This document shows positions 1-6,121 of a stretch of 9,545 nucleotides of DNA, in pieces. Under the pieces are notes generated by a model, which was not told the origin of the DNA, made no database searches, and saw nothing but the letters and a program-made list of their open reading frames with translations. This stretch comes from JACQNR01 sp049515175. Its GTDB lineage: Bacteria; Acidobacteriota; Terriglobia; UBA7540. The stretch is from positions 1-9,545 of the forward strand of contig JBEKUI010000192.1 in the NCBI GenBank assembly GCA_049515175.1, written 5' to 3'. The translations under genes and the position numbers were made by a program. How positions within the stretch are numbered: position 1 is the first letter of the stretch; every line of letters starts with the position of its first letter.

Positions 1-79
1 GATCGTATCGCGCCATCCACCCTCCCCCTGGCGCTCTTCCCCCCTCCAAGGGGAAAACAACTACCCCAAAACTAACGCA

Positions 80-108
80 TTGGGCGGGGTTTTGAAATAG
101 CTTCTAAT
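80..108 (+). promoter_or_regulatory. Possible sigma-70-type promoter ahead of the first glycosyltransferase
   Basis: TTGGGC at 80-85 and TCTAAT at 103-108 are separated by 17 bases. The -10 box matches TATAAT at five of six positions, but the -35 box matches only its TTG half. A start near 115 would leave a leader of about 25 bases that carries the ribosome site at 126-132. The stretch before the first gene is locally A/T-rich after about 98, which fits a promoter. The organism's sigma factor preferences are unknown, so this is a weak call from position and spacing only. Confidence 0.25.
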
Positions 109-125
109 AAAAACATCATCTTAGT

Positions 126-132
126 GGGAGGA
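126..132 (+). promoter_or_regulatory. Ribosome binding site deciding a TTG start
   Basis: GGGAGGA at 126-132 is a near-perfect Shine-Dalgarno sequence. It lies 7 bases before TTG at 140 but about 28 bases before the first in-frame ATG at 161. The spacing therefore favours TTG 140 as the real start of the GT4 gene. Confidence 0.65.
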
Positions 133-139
133 CAGGCCA

Positions 140-1576
140 TTGCTAGTTGAGCCAAGACGGATGGACGGCAATCCACAGTCTCTTCGAATACTGCAAGTGT
201 CCACGGCGGATCGTGGGGGTGGGGCAGAACGCTCTGCCTGGCAATTGTTTGAGGCTTACAGGGCGCGCCGCATCACTTCTTGGCTCGCTGTCGGGCATCG
301 TTTCTCCGACGATCCGGACGTAATCGTCATACCAAATGAAGAACATCGGAGTAGATGGGTACGGTTTTGGCGAAGTCTACCAACGACGTCTGTGGGGGGG
401 GTGCCTCCGGGTATTCCGTGGAGACTCCGGAAACTTGCATGGCTTGGGGAGCTTAGACGGTACACCAACATCTTGCGCGGTATCGAAGATCTCGACTATC
501 CGGGCACCTGGCACCTGCTAAGGCTATGTCCCGCCGTGCCGAGCGTTGTGCACTGCCACAATCTACACGGCAATTACTTCGATCTCCGTGCCCTCCCTGC
601 TTTGAGCCAAGTCGTGCCCGTCATATTGAATGTTCGGGACTCCTGGCTTTTAACCGGTCACTGTGCCTGTCCATCGAGCTGCGAGCGATGGCGAAGCGGC
701 TGCGGAGAATGCCCTGATTTAAGCCTCTATCCAAGCGTGGGACGTGACAACACAGCGGGGAACTGGAAACGAAAACGCTCGATTTACGAAAAGAGCCGAT
801 TTTATGTAACCACCGCTTCGAGATGGATGATGAGCAGGGTAGAAGAGTCGATGCTCGCGCCCGCGGCTAAGCGCGTCATCCCAAACGGTATCGATGTCTC
901 CGTTTTTCGATCTGGCGATCGCTCCTCGGCCCGGGAGTTGCTGAAGTTGCCCCTTCGCGATCACATCGTTCTTTTCGTAATACACAGCTCTTTTCGGGAT
1001 TATCAGACCGCAAGGGAGACGATTTCCGGGTTGTGCGCCCAACACCCTGACGGTATCAAGATTATAATCGTCGGCTGGAGTGGAAACGCTCCTCTTTTTG
1101 CTGATCACCGTGTAACACACGTCGAGTTCGTTCGTTCGCCGGAGACTATGGCCCGCTACTACCAAGCCGCCGACATTTATGTGCACGCAGCACGGTACGA
1201 GCCGTTTGGCAATACCGTCACTGAGGCAATGGCCTGTGGTATCCCTGTTGTTGCTACTGCTGTAGGTGGCATTTCTGAGCAGGTAGAAGATGGGGTCACC
1301 GGCTTCTTAGTGCCAGGGAGAGACTCTGCAGCGATAGTGAAGGCGGTAGGTATGCTGCTGGCTTCGAGGGAGCTTCGTAGCCGCATGGGTACGAGTGCCA
1401 GTGCGCACGTGAGAAGGGCTTTCAGTCTGGACCGCCAAGTCGAGTCATTCATAGGCTGGTATCGTGAGGTTATCGCAGACTGGCAGCAGTGGAAAGCTTC
1501 TGACGCTGCCACCAGCCCAGACCCAGCTTCTACAGTTCCAGTTCAGGGGGGTGGAAGTTCTGATATCATTGATTGA
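140..1576 (+). CDS. GT4-family (GT-B fold) glycosyltransferase with Cys-rich insert
   Basis: Probable retaining glycosyltransferase that moves a sugar from a nucleotide sugar to a growing glycan at the cytoplasmic face of the membrane. The N-terminal Rossmann-like domain starts with ILQVSTADRGGGAERSAW (about residues 17-34), the glycine-rich loop typical of GT4. The C-terminal domain has VIPNGID (247-252), then EPFGNTVTE (354-362), the E-x7-E motif that binds the donor, and GVTGFLVPGRD. Between the domains, residues 172-192 carry LTGHCACPSSCERWRSGCGECP, with five cysteines (175, 177, 181, 188, 191). This segment is familiar from the WcaC-like branch of GT4, and the cysteines may bind a metal. 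TTG 140 is preferred over ATG 161 because of the ribosome site at 126-132. The last 25 residues are low-complexity and probably disordered. Codon use looks more A/T-tolerant than in the following epimerase. Family assignment is firm; donor and acceptor are unknown. Confidence 0.9.
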   Translation: MLVEPRRMDGNPQSLRILQVSTADRGGGAERSAWQLFEAYRARRITSWLAVGHRFSDDPDVIVIPNEEHRSRWVRFWRSLPTTSVGGVPPGIPWRLRKLAWLGELRRYTNILRGIEDLDYPGTWHLLRLCPAVPSVVHCHNLHGNYFDLRALPALSQVVPVILNVRDSWLLTGHCACPSSCERWRSGCGECPDLSLYPSVGRDNTAGNWKRKRSIYEKSRFYVTTASRWMMSRVEESMLAPAAKRVIPNGIDVSVFRSGDRSSARELLKLPLRDHIVLFVIHSSFRDYQTARETISGLCAQHPDGIKIIIVGWSGNAPLFADHRVTHVEFVRSPETMARYYQAADIYVHAARYEPFGNTVTEAMACGIPVVATAVGGISEQVEDGVTGFLVPGRDSAAIVKAVGMLLASRELRSRMGTSASAHVRRAFSLDRQVESFIGWYREVIADWQQWKASDAATSPDPASTVPVQGGGSSDIID

Positions 1577-1659
1577 AATGCCCATCCGAACCGCTCGCTG
1601 TCTATAACTGTTCACCGACCCAATGACCCTGACCTATCAACTATTTCTCGCAGACCTTT

Positions 1660-2727
1660 ATGAAAACGAGCGCTATTCTGGTGACCGGAAGCAGCGGTCT
1701 TATCGGCTCCGAAGCGGTTGAGTACTTCGACCGCCAGGGGCACAACATCGTTGGCGTCGACAACAACATGCGGCGGGAGTTCTTCGGCCCCGTCGGGGAT
1801 ACCACCTGGAAACTGGAGCGGCTCAACCGGTCCACGCGGAATTTCCGGCATCACACGCTCGACATCCGGGACCGCGCCGGTGTCATGTCCCTCTTCGAGC
1901 AAAACCGGTTCGACCTGGTCATTCATTGTGCCGCACAGCCGTCACACGACAAGGCCAAGGAAATTCCCCTGATTGATTTCGAAGTGAACGCGGTGGGCAC
2001 ACTGAACCTGCTGGAGGCGACTCGCCAACACTGCCCCGACGCCGTGTTCATTATGATGAGCACCAACAAAGTATACGGTGACGCCCCCAATGAGAAGCCG
2101 CTGCAGGAACTTGCCACACGGTACGATTACGCGGACCCCGCGGACTTCGAAGGCATCGATGAGACGTGCCGGATTGACCGCACCCTGCATTCTATCTTTG
2201 GTGCGTCCAAGGTGGCGGCAGACGTGATGGCACAGGAATACGGGCGCTACTTCGGCTTGAAGGTGGGAGTCTTCCGCGGCGGGTGCCTGACAGGGCCAAG
2301 CCACTCCGGCGTGGAATTGCACGGGTTCCTGTCCTATCTCGTCAAGGTTGCCGTCAGCGGGCAGACTTACACTGTCTATGGCTATAAAGGCAAGCAAGTT
2401 CGGGACAATATCCACAGTTACGATGTAATCCGCGCCATGGAGGAGTTCGCCGCCAATCCCCACCCGGGCGAGGTCTATAACTTGGGCGGCGGCCGGGCCA
2501 ACAGCGTTTCTATGCTGGAGGCCATCGAGCGCATCGACCAAATGACCGGGCGCAAGCTCAACTGGGTCTATCACGACCAGAACCGCAAAGGCGACCACAT
2601 TTGCTACATCAGCGACCTGCGCAAGCTCCGCGCTCATTACCCCAAGTGGACGATCACCCACAGCCTCGACTTCATCCTCACCGAGATTATTGAGTCGCAA
2701 AGGGCCCAACTCGGTACAAGGACTTGA
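1660..2727 (+). CDS. NAD-dependent sugar epimerase, CDP-paratose 2-epimerase-like
   Basis: Extended short-chain dehydrogenase/epimerase of 355 residues, the usual length for the family. The NAD-binding Rossmann motif is TGSSGLIG (9-16), and Asp34 in VGVDNN is placed to hold the adenosine ribose. Further family marks are the STNKVYGD segment (134-141), GGCLTGPSHSGVELHGF and GYKGKQVRDNIHSYDV. The overall pattern is closest to proteins annotated as CDP-paratose 2-epimerase (RfbE/TyvE type), which invert C2 of a CDP-3,6-dideoxyhexose by transient oxidation. The usual catalytic Y-x3-K appears here as F180-G-A-S-K184, so either another residue acts as the base or the annotated reaction is wrong. 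No CDP-dideoxyhexose synthesis genes are in the window, so the substrate is uncertain. There is no clear Shine-Dalgarno before ATG 1660, but the glycine motif begins 9 residues in, which fits this start. The gene is followed after 7 bases by the 2735 glycosyltransferase, suggesting one operon. Confidence 0.88.
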   Translation: MKTSAILVTGSSGLIGSEAVEYFDRQGHNIVGVDNNMRREFFGPVGDTTWKLERLNRSTRNFRHHTLDIRDRAGVMSLFEQNRFDLVIHCAAQPSHDKAKEIPLIDFEVNAVGTLNLLEATRQHCPDAVFIMMSTNKVYGDAPNEKPLQELATRYDYADPADFEGIDETCRIDRTLHSIFGASKVAADVMAQEYGRYFGLKVGVFRGGCLTGPSHSGVELHGFLSYLVKVAVSGQTYTVYGYKGKQVRDNIHSYDVIRAMEEFAANPHPGEVYNLGGGRANSVSMLEAIERIDQMTGRKLNWVYHDQNRKGDHICYISDLRKLRAHYPKWTITHSLDFILTEIIESQRAQLGTRT

Positions 2728-2734
2728 CTCTATC

Positions 2735-3643
2735 ATGCTGACAATCTTCTCTACTCCCAAGCCATTCAAAGGCCACAGCAGCATCATCCAGCGCAATGCC
2801 CTCAAAAGCTGGAAGCTGCTTTACCCTGACGTTGAGGTTATCCTCTTTGGGGACGAAGAGGGAGCAGCGGAAGCCTGCTCTGAGCTTGGTGTCCGTCATC
2901 ATCCCCACGTGGAGCGACGCCCTTCTGGCACCAAGTATCTCAATTACTTCTTTCGACGCGCCAGTGAGATGGCCAAGTATGACTTACTCTGTTACGCAAA
3001 CTGCGACATTGTGCTTGCCGAAGACTTCAGGCGGGCGGTCGAGCACCTCTTACTCTGGCGTAATCGATTCCTCATGATTGGCCGACGCTGGGACACGGAT
3101 GTATCTGGGCCTATTGACTTTGGTCTTTTGGACTGGCAACAACAGATTCAGGCTCTCGCCCTGACGCGCGGCACCCAACGCAGCAGGCACGAGATCGACT
3201 ACTTTGTGTTTCCCCGGGACTTGTATGCGCAAATTCCCCCTCTGGTGATCGGACGCATCTGCTGGGACCACTTTCTCGTGGCGAAAGCACTGGCAATGCG
3301 AGTGCCAGTTGTCGATGTGTCCTCCGAAGTCCTTGCTGTGCACCAGAACCACGATTATTCCTACCACCCTGGAGGGCTTTCGGGCCTTTCGGGAGATGAC
3401 GAGTCAAGCCAAAACTCGAAACTTGCGGGAGGGTTCCGCCGCCTCCGCACTATCGACGATGCCACTCACGTCCTTGAGCGGGGCACTATCCGACGGACCT
3501 ATCGTCATTGGCGTGCCCGACTTTGGCGTGAGTATGCCTATGTTCGCGGCGGACTGATTGGCGGCACTCACCCACTTCGGCGGCGACTCGGCCTGACGGG
3601 GCAGAATCTCCGGCGCCTGGGTCTAATTCCTGGCGCAAAGTGA
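2735..3643 (+). CDS. Putative GT-A-type glycosyltransferase of polysaccharide clusters
   Basis: 302-residue protein with no signal peptide. It begins MLTIFSTPKPFKGHSSIIQR, goes on with a VEVILFGDEEG strand-loop (34-43), and has YANCDIVL at 87-94. The N-C-D there sits where GT-A enzymes carry their metal-binding DXD. Later conserved-looking pieces are FLMIGRRWD (112-120), CWDHFLVAKAL (176-186) and VHQNHDYSYHPGG (202-214). Proteins with this pattern sit in bacterial glycan clusters and are often called hypothetical or glycosyltransferase. The C-terminal 80 residues are very Arg-rich, which may favour membrane contact. ATG 2735 is chosen over the in-frame TTG 2690 because the latter would overlap the epimerase by 38 bases, while AAGGA at 2718-2722 serves the ATG. 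The 7-base gap implies translational coupling to the epimerase. A fragment of a second copy lies at 3789-3845. Donor, acceptor and fold are inferred. Confidence 0.72.
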   Translation: MLTIFSTPKPFKGHSSIIQRNALKSWKLLYPDVEVILFGDEEGAAEACSELGVRHHPHVERRPSGTKYLNYFFRRASEMAKYDLLCYANCDIVLAEDFRRAVEHLLLWRNRFLMIGRRWDTDVSGPIDFGLLDWQQQIQALALTRGTQRSRHEIDYFVFPRDLYAQIPPLVIGRICWDHFLVAKALAMRVPVVDVSSEVLAVHQNHDYSYHPGGLSGLSGDDESSQNSKLAGGFRRLRTIDDATHVLERGTIRRTYRHWRARLWREYAYVRGGLIGGTHPLRRRLGLTGQNLRRLGLIPGAK

Positions 3644-3769
3644 GTGCCTTCCTGAAGCTGGTTAGTCCCTCATTATGCGGACGGCATCCCTTAGATCCCG
3701 CGTCGACGCGTGAAAACTGCCCCCGTTGGTTTCGCGCGGCATGTAGCTTGCGACTCCATAGGACGGGAC

Positions 3770-3845
3770 AACTCAAGTTGAGAAGAACATGATGACAATC
3801 TTCTTCGCTCCAAAGGGCTGCGTAAGGTGCACGGAGGCCGCGTGA
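3770..3845 (+). pseudogene. Relic of the 5' end of a second 2735-type glycosyltransferase
   Basis: ATG 3789 opens an 18-codon frame, MMTIFFAPKGCVRCTEAA, ending at TGA 3843-3845. Its first 27 bases match the first 27 of the intact gene at 2735 in 22 positions by my count (intact start MLTIFSTPK). After the PK codons similarity fades, and the rest of the gene is gone. The upstream junction is also kept: TTGA, then seven bases, then ATG, exactly as at 2724-2737, preceded by an AACTC shared with the intact epimerase end. So the fragment appears to include the last few bases of a vanished epimerase copy. The short match makes homology likely but not certain. Confidence 0.55.
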
Positions 3846-3973
3846 AAGCACAGAACCTCACGGCGGCGGGCAGCAGCGGATTGGTTGTCTCGGAAGCCGT
3901 GGAGCAGTTCGATCGGCAGGGTCACGCTGTAGTCGGCGTCGACAACAATGTGCGGAGCGGGAGGTCACTTTGA
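3842..3973 (+). pseudogene. Relic of the N-terminus of a second epimerase
   Basis: The frame from GTG 3842 to TGA 3971-3973 encodes 43 residues that align without gaps to the start of the epimerase at 1660. GSSGL, SEAVE, FDRQGH and VGVDNN are shared. From residue 10 to 38, 23 of 29 positions are identical by my count. The third glycine of the Rossmann motif is replaced by Val (residue 16), so even this part could not bind NAD normally. After codon 38 the intact gene reads CGG GAG TTC, while the relic has two extra bases before CGGGAG; that shifts the frame and leads into the next gene. About 315 residues of the parent are missing. The GTG start overlaps the stop of the preceding mini-ORF (GTGA), and the stop overlaps TTG 3970 (TTGA). 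Confidence 0.85.
3959..3964 (+). promoter_or_regulatory. Ribosome binding site of the GT2 gene, built from relic codons
   Basis: GGGAGG at 3959-3964 is a strong Shine-Dalgarno sequence, 11 bases before ATG 3976 and 5 before TTG 3970. It coincides with the Arg-Glu codons (CGG GAG) that follow VDNN-x-R in the epimerase relic, so the site seems to have come from leftover coding sequence. Confidence 0.6.
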
Positions 3974-3975
3974 AC

Positions 3976-4947
3976 ATGGCAATGGTCAGCGTGATCATCC
4001 CAACTCGGAACCGGTTAGCTTTCCTCAAAGAAGCCATGGCAAGCGTTTCGGCGCAGGACTACCCCAACCGGGAGACCATCGTCGTCGATGATGCCTCCGA
4101 GGACGGTACCTGGGAGTGGCTTTCTTCCCTGCAAGATCCTCGGGTGCGAATCTTCCGCCTGCCGCATCACGCGGAGCGCTCGGCCGCCCGCAACCTGGGA
4201 CTCAGCAACGCGCAGGGTGAGTTCGTGCTGTTCTTGGACGATGACGATCTGCTGGCGCCAGGCGCCTTGAGCTATCTATTGAAGGGGGCTCGGCGTGAAC
4301 CCCAGGCGCTTGCAGTCGTGGGGGCGCGCATCTCCTTCGATGATCGTGGACATTGGTATCGCCCGCCTCACCCACGCTGGAGAGTCAAGCGCAAGGTCTG
4401 GACTGACGTTCTCTTCGGGTATATCCCTCCGCAAGGGCAGACCCTGATCCGCAGAGGCACTTTGCCCGCCGCAGGTTGCTGGAACGAGGGCTGGAGCGTG
4501 GCGGAAGACTACGAACTCTGGATGCGGCTTATTTCCAAAGACAGCCTTTTGCTCTTCCTTCCCAGGACTGTTAGAAAGATGAGGATCCATCCGAACCAAA
4601 CCCCCTTGGTCGGGCGTTACCGGGACTGCATCAATTTACGACGCGATTTTGTGCGGCGACTGCCCGAGGATATGCAAGGCCTAGGTGGCAGGATCTTCCG
4701 GGCCCTCAGGCTGTACATCCTCGCCGCCAGATGCTTAGCGAGGTGCAAGTACGGGAAGGCGATTGGCTATTATCTATTGGCGATAGGAAACGCCCCTCGC
4801 CTCCTTGCATCCTTGCTTACGAGGAGTATGCTGCTGGGTGGATTGTGGAGGGCACTCGCCGGCCTGATCTTCGGCAAGAATTTCCTGATCCGAGCCCAGA
4901 AGGCGAAAGCGTTTATTCGTACTTCATGGATGAGTGTGCGGGCTTAA
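3976..4947 (+). CDS. GT2-family (GT-A fold) glycosyltransferase
   Basis: Probable inverting glycosyltransferase of 323 residues acting on a lipid-linked or surface glycan precursor in the cytoplasm. The N-terminus MVSVIIPTRNRLAFLKEA (3-20) is the classic GT2 nucleotide-binding start, followed by IVVDDASEDGT (35-45). The metal-binding acidic motif is FLDDDDLL (86-93), and the catalytic-base region is VAEDYELWMRL (175-185). Residues 240-305 hold amphipathic or hydrophobic helices such as LYILAARCLARC and LLGGLWRALAGLIFG, which may anchor it to the inner membrane face. ATG 3976 or TTG 3970 can both use the GGGAGG at 3959-3964; ATG is preferred, and a third start, ATG 3982, lies close to the conserved VSVIIPT. 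The gene follows directly on the epimerase relic. The family is firm, the sugar specificity unknown. Confidence 0.9.
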   Translation: MAMVSVIIPTRNRLAFLKEAMASVSAQDYPNRETIVVDDASEDGTWEWLSSLQDPRVRIFRLPHHAERSAARNLGLSNAQGEFVLFLDDDDLLAPGALSYLLKGARREPQALAVVGARISFDDRGHWYRPPHPRWRVKRKVWTDVLFGYIPPQGQTLIRRGTLPAAGCWNEGWSVAEDYELWMRLISKDSLLLFLPRTVRKMRIHPNQTPLVGRYRDCINLRRDFVRRLPEDMQGLGGRIFRALRLYILAARCLARCKYGKAIGYYLLAIGNAPRLLASLLTRSMLLGGLWRALAGLIFGKNFLIRAQKAKAFIRTSWMSVRA

Positions 4948-5023
4948 TGAATATCCCTTGTTCACTGGAGCTTAGAAAGACGTGTTAAACGAGTCGATCT
5001 TGCCCCTCGATCGTCGCACTTCT

Positions 5024-5043
5024 GAACAAGCGGAAGCCTGTTC
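5024..5043 (+). repeat. Short hairpin with GNRA-type loop between genes
   Basis: GAACA at 5024-5028 and TGTTC at 5039-5043 are complementary. With one mismatch they extend to a GC pair closing a GGAA tetraloop. It lies in the 133-base gap between the GT2 gene and the split FkbM gene and has no T-tract, so it is not a convincing terminator. It may be an RNA stem or chance. I see nothing else in 4948-5080. Confidence 0.25.
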
Positions 5044-5080
5044 CTAGCTGCGTCAGGTTGGGTTCAGCCCAGAAAGAACT

Positions 5081-5392
5081 ATGTCAACCAAGCCAGACTG
5101 TCGCCAAGTGGATTGCTGGCCGGCAGGTCCCAGGGAATGGCTCACCGCTCAGGGTTGCGTCCGCTTCGGGCGCTTCGACCGGTTCCCGTGGTTTCGGAGG
5201 GGCCGCCTTGCCCTCGTCGATGCGCTGGCCCGACATAAAAAGGTGATCAGCTTTCGCACTCGTTATGGCTTCGACATGTTTCTGCCATGTGGTTATCGCG
5301 GCCTCATTACGATGGCTCTGGGGGGATTCTTTTTGAGGCCAGGGTTCCCCAGATACTACAAGCGATGGTTCGGCCTGGCGACACATTCGTAG
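5081..5392 (+). pseudogene. N-terminal part of a frameshifted FkbM-type methyltransferase
   Basis: ATG 5081 opens a frame ending at TAG 5390-5392, of which only the first 80 or so codons look genuine. They align with the N-terminus of the intact FkbM protein at 6122: REWLTAQGCVRFGRFDRFP matches RDWVIAQASVRLGRLDCFP, and FRTRYGFDMFLP matches FNTLYGFQILLP. After the G6 run at 5320-5325 the frame loses its resemblance, and the homologous sequence continues in the next frame. Restoring one G joins it to the rest as a single gene of about 318 residues (5081-6036), close to the 321 of its neighbour. Only a weak ribosome site (AGAAAGA) precedes the ATG. Read literally, this product lacks the SAM site. 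Confidence 0.75.
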
Positions 5393-6036
5393 ATGTGGGC
5401 AGCAATCTCGGGATTTATTCGCTCTATGTTGCTCGTCTGCTCGGCGGCCACGGGCGTGTGTTTGCATTTGAGCCCGACCCCGATACCTTTGGTGTGTTGC
5501 TCCGGAACATCGAGTCTAACGGATTAACCCACGTGATCCGGGCCGAAGAGAAAGCTCTGACTAACGCCAACACTCCTCTGGAGTTCTTCCCGGTGCCGGA
5601 GGAGCCTATGATGAGTAGCTTCCTCCCGCAGCCAGGCTCAGAAGCAAAGGCCATCCGTGTTTCGGGCGTGCGTCTGGACGACTATCTGAACGGCTTGGGC
5701 GTGGGGGGCGTTGACATCATCAAGCTTGATCTGGAAGGCGCTGAACCTATGGCCCTCCAGGGCATGGCAGCGAGTCTGCAAAGCAGCAGGCTTCTGATCA
5801 TTGAGGTCAACAGGCCTCAACTCAATCGCATCGGATTGGACCCGGTCGATTTGATTCGCGAGGTCATGGCGACGCGTCGCTTTGACTCCCTTTTTCGCAT
5901 CGACGCAGGGGCCGACGCACTGCCCCGTCTAGAAGAGCACAGCCTGGCGAGCGCAATGAGCGAGTATGCTATCGTTAACGTGGTTTGCGCTCGGCATTCC
6001 ATGCTTCCTTCAATCCTGCGCCAGCTAGTCGCGTAG
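5287..6036 (+). CDS. FkbM-family methyltransferase, catalytic part (C-terminal piece of the split gene)
   Basis: SAM-dependent methyltransferase domain expected to O-methylate a sugar hydroxyl. Motif I is FVDVGSNLGIYSL, with the D-x-G-x-N-x-G SAM loop, followed by FAFEPDPDTF and NIESNGL. IIKLDLEGAEPMALQGM is the FkbM signature, and VNRPQLNRIGLDPVDLI lies near the end. True homology to the neighbouring FkbM begins around GGILFEARVP, just after the G6 run, so the first residues from ATG 5287 are probably out-of-frame sequence. There is no ribosome site before ATG 5287 or ATG 5364, so independent expression is doubtful. The gene is likely inactive, unless the ribosome or RNA polymerase slips on the G run, or a base was lost in sequencing. 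The catalytic part itself looks intact, which points to a recent lesion. Confidence 0.75.
   Translation: MWLSRPHYDGSGGILFEARVPQILQAMVRPGDTFVDVGSNLGIYSLYVARLLGGHGRVFAFEPDPDTFGVLLRNIESNGLTHVIRAEEKALTNANTPLEFFPVPEEPMMSSFLPQPGSEAKAIRVSGVRLDDYLNGLGVGGVDIIKLDLEGAEPMALQGMAASLQSSRLLIIEVNRPQLNRIGLDPVDLIREVMATRRFDSLFRIDAGADALPRLEEHSLASAMSEYAIVNVVCARHSMLPSILRQLVA
5320..5326 (+). other. G6 run with slippery heptamer at the FkbM frameshift
   Basis: The first reading frame is CTG GGG GGA, giving the heptamer G GGG GGA in the X XXY YYZ phase. A -1 slip here, or one added G, leads straight into ATT CTT TTT GAG and the rest of the FkbM frame. GCCAGG at 5338-5343 and CCTGGC at 5374-5379 could pair downstream, 11 bases after the heptamer with a 30-base loop. 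All-G slippery sites are uncommon, so mutation or sequencing error is the simpler reading. Confidence 0.4.
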
Positions 6037-6037
6037 C

Positions 6038-6064
6038 GTCGTCATTCAGGACGACTCTTTCCTC
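6038..6064 (+). terminator. Possible weak terminator or stabilising hairpin after the split FkbM gene
   Basis: GTCGTC (6038-6043) and GACGAC (6050-6055) form a perfect 6-bp stem with a 6-base loop, one base after the stop codon. TCTTTCCTC follows. The stem is short and the T-tract broken, so at most partial termination would be expected between the two FkbM genes. Confidence 0.3.
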
Positions 6065-6121
6065 GCGACTCCGCATCGACTCGAGACGGCCCGATCACAG
6101 AGTGCATCATAGGGGCACGAC

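Noticed and set aside
41..53. Small hairpin CCCCT/AGGGG near the left edge as a terminator
   Set aside because: Only 5 bp with a 3-base loop and no T-tract; it may belong to whatever lies left of the window.
1574..1615. Promoter for the epimerase from TTGAAA and TATAAC
   Set aside because: The spacer is about 24 bases, too long for a sigma-70 promoter, and no other pair of boxes was convincing.
2690..2734. TTG 2690 as an earlier start of the second glycosyltransferase
   Set aside because: It would overlap the epimerase by 38 bases and add residues without family resemblance; ATG 2735 has a suitable upstream AAGGA.
1942..2805. Long 287-codon open frame on the - strand opposite the epimerase
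   Set aside because: It mirrors the strongly G/C-ended codons of the epimerase, has no recognisable motif, and lies opposite a well supported gene.
3699..3710. Perfect 12-base palindrome CGCGTCGACGCG
   Set aside because: Short C/G-rich palindromes arise easily in this composition, and no second copy or flanking element was seen.
4731..4988. 85-codon + strand frame overlapping the end of the GT2 gene
   Set aside because: It is an out-of-frame shadow of the GT2 C-terminal coding region with no motif or ribosome site.
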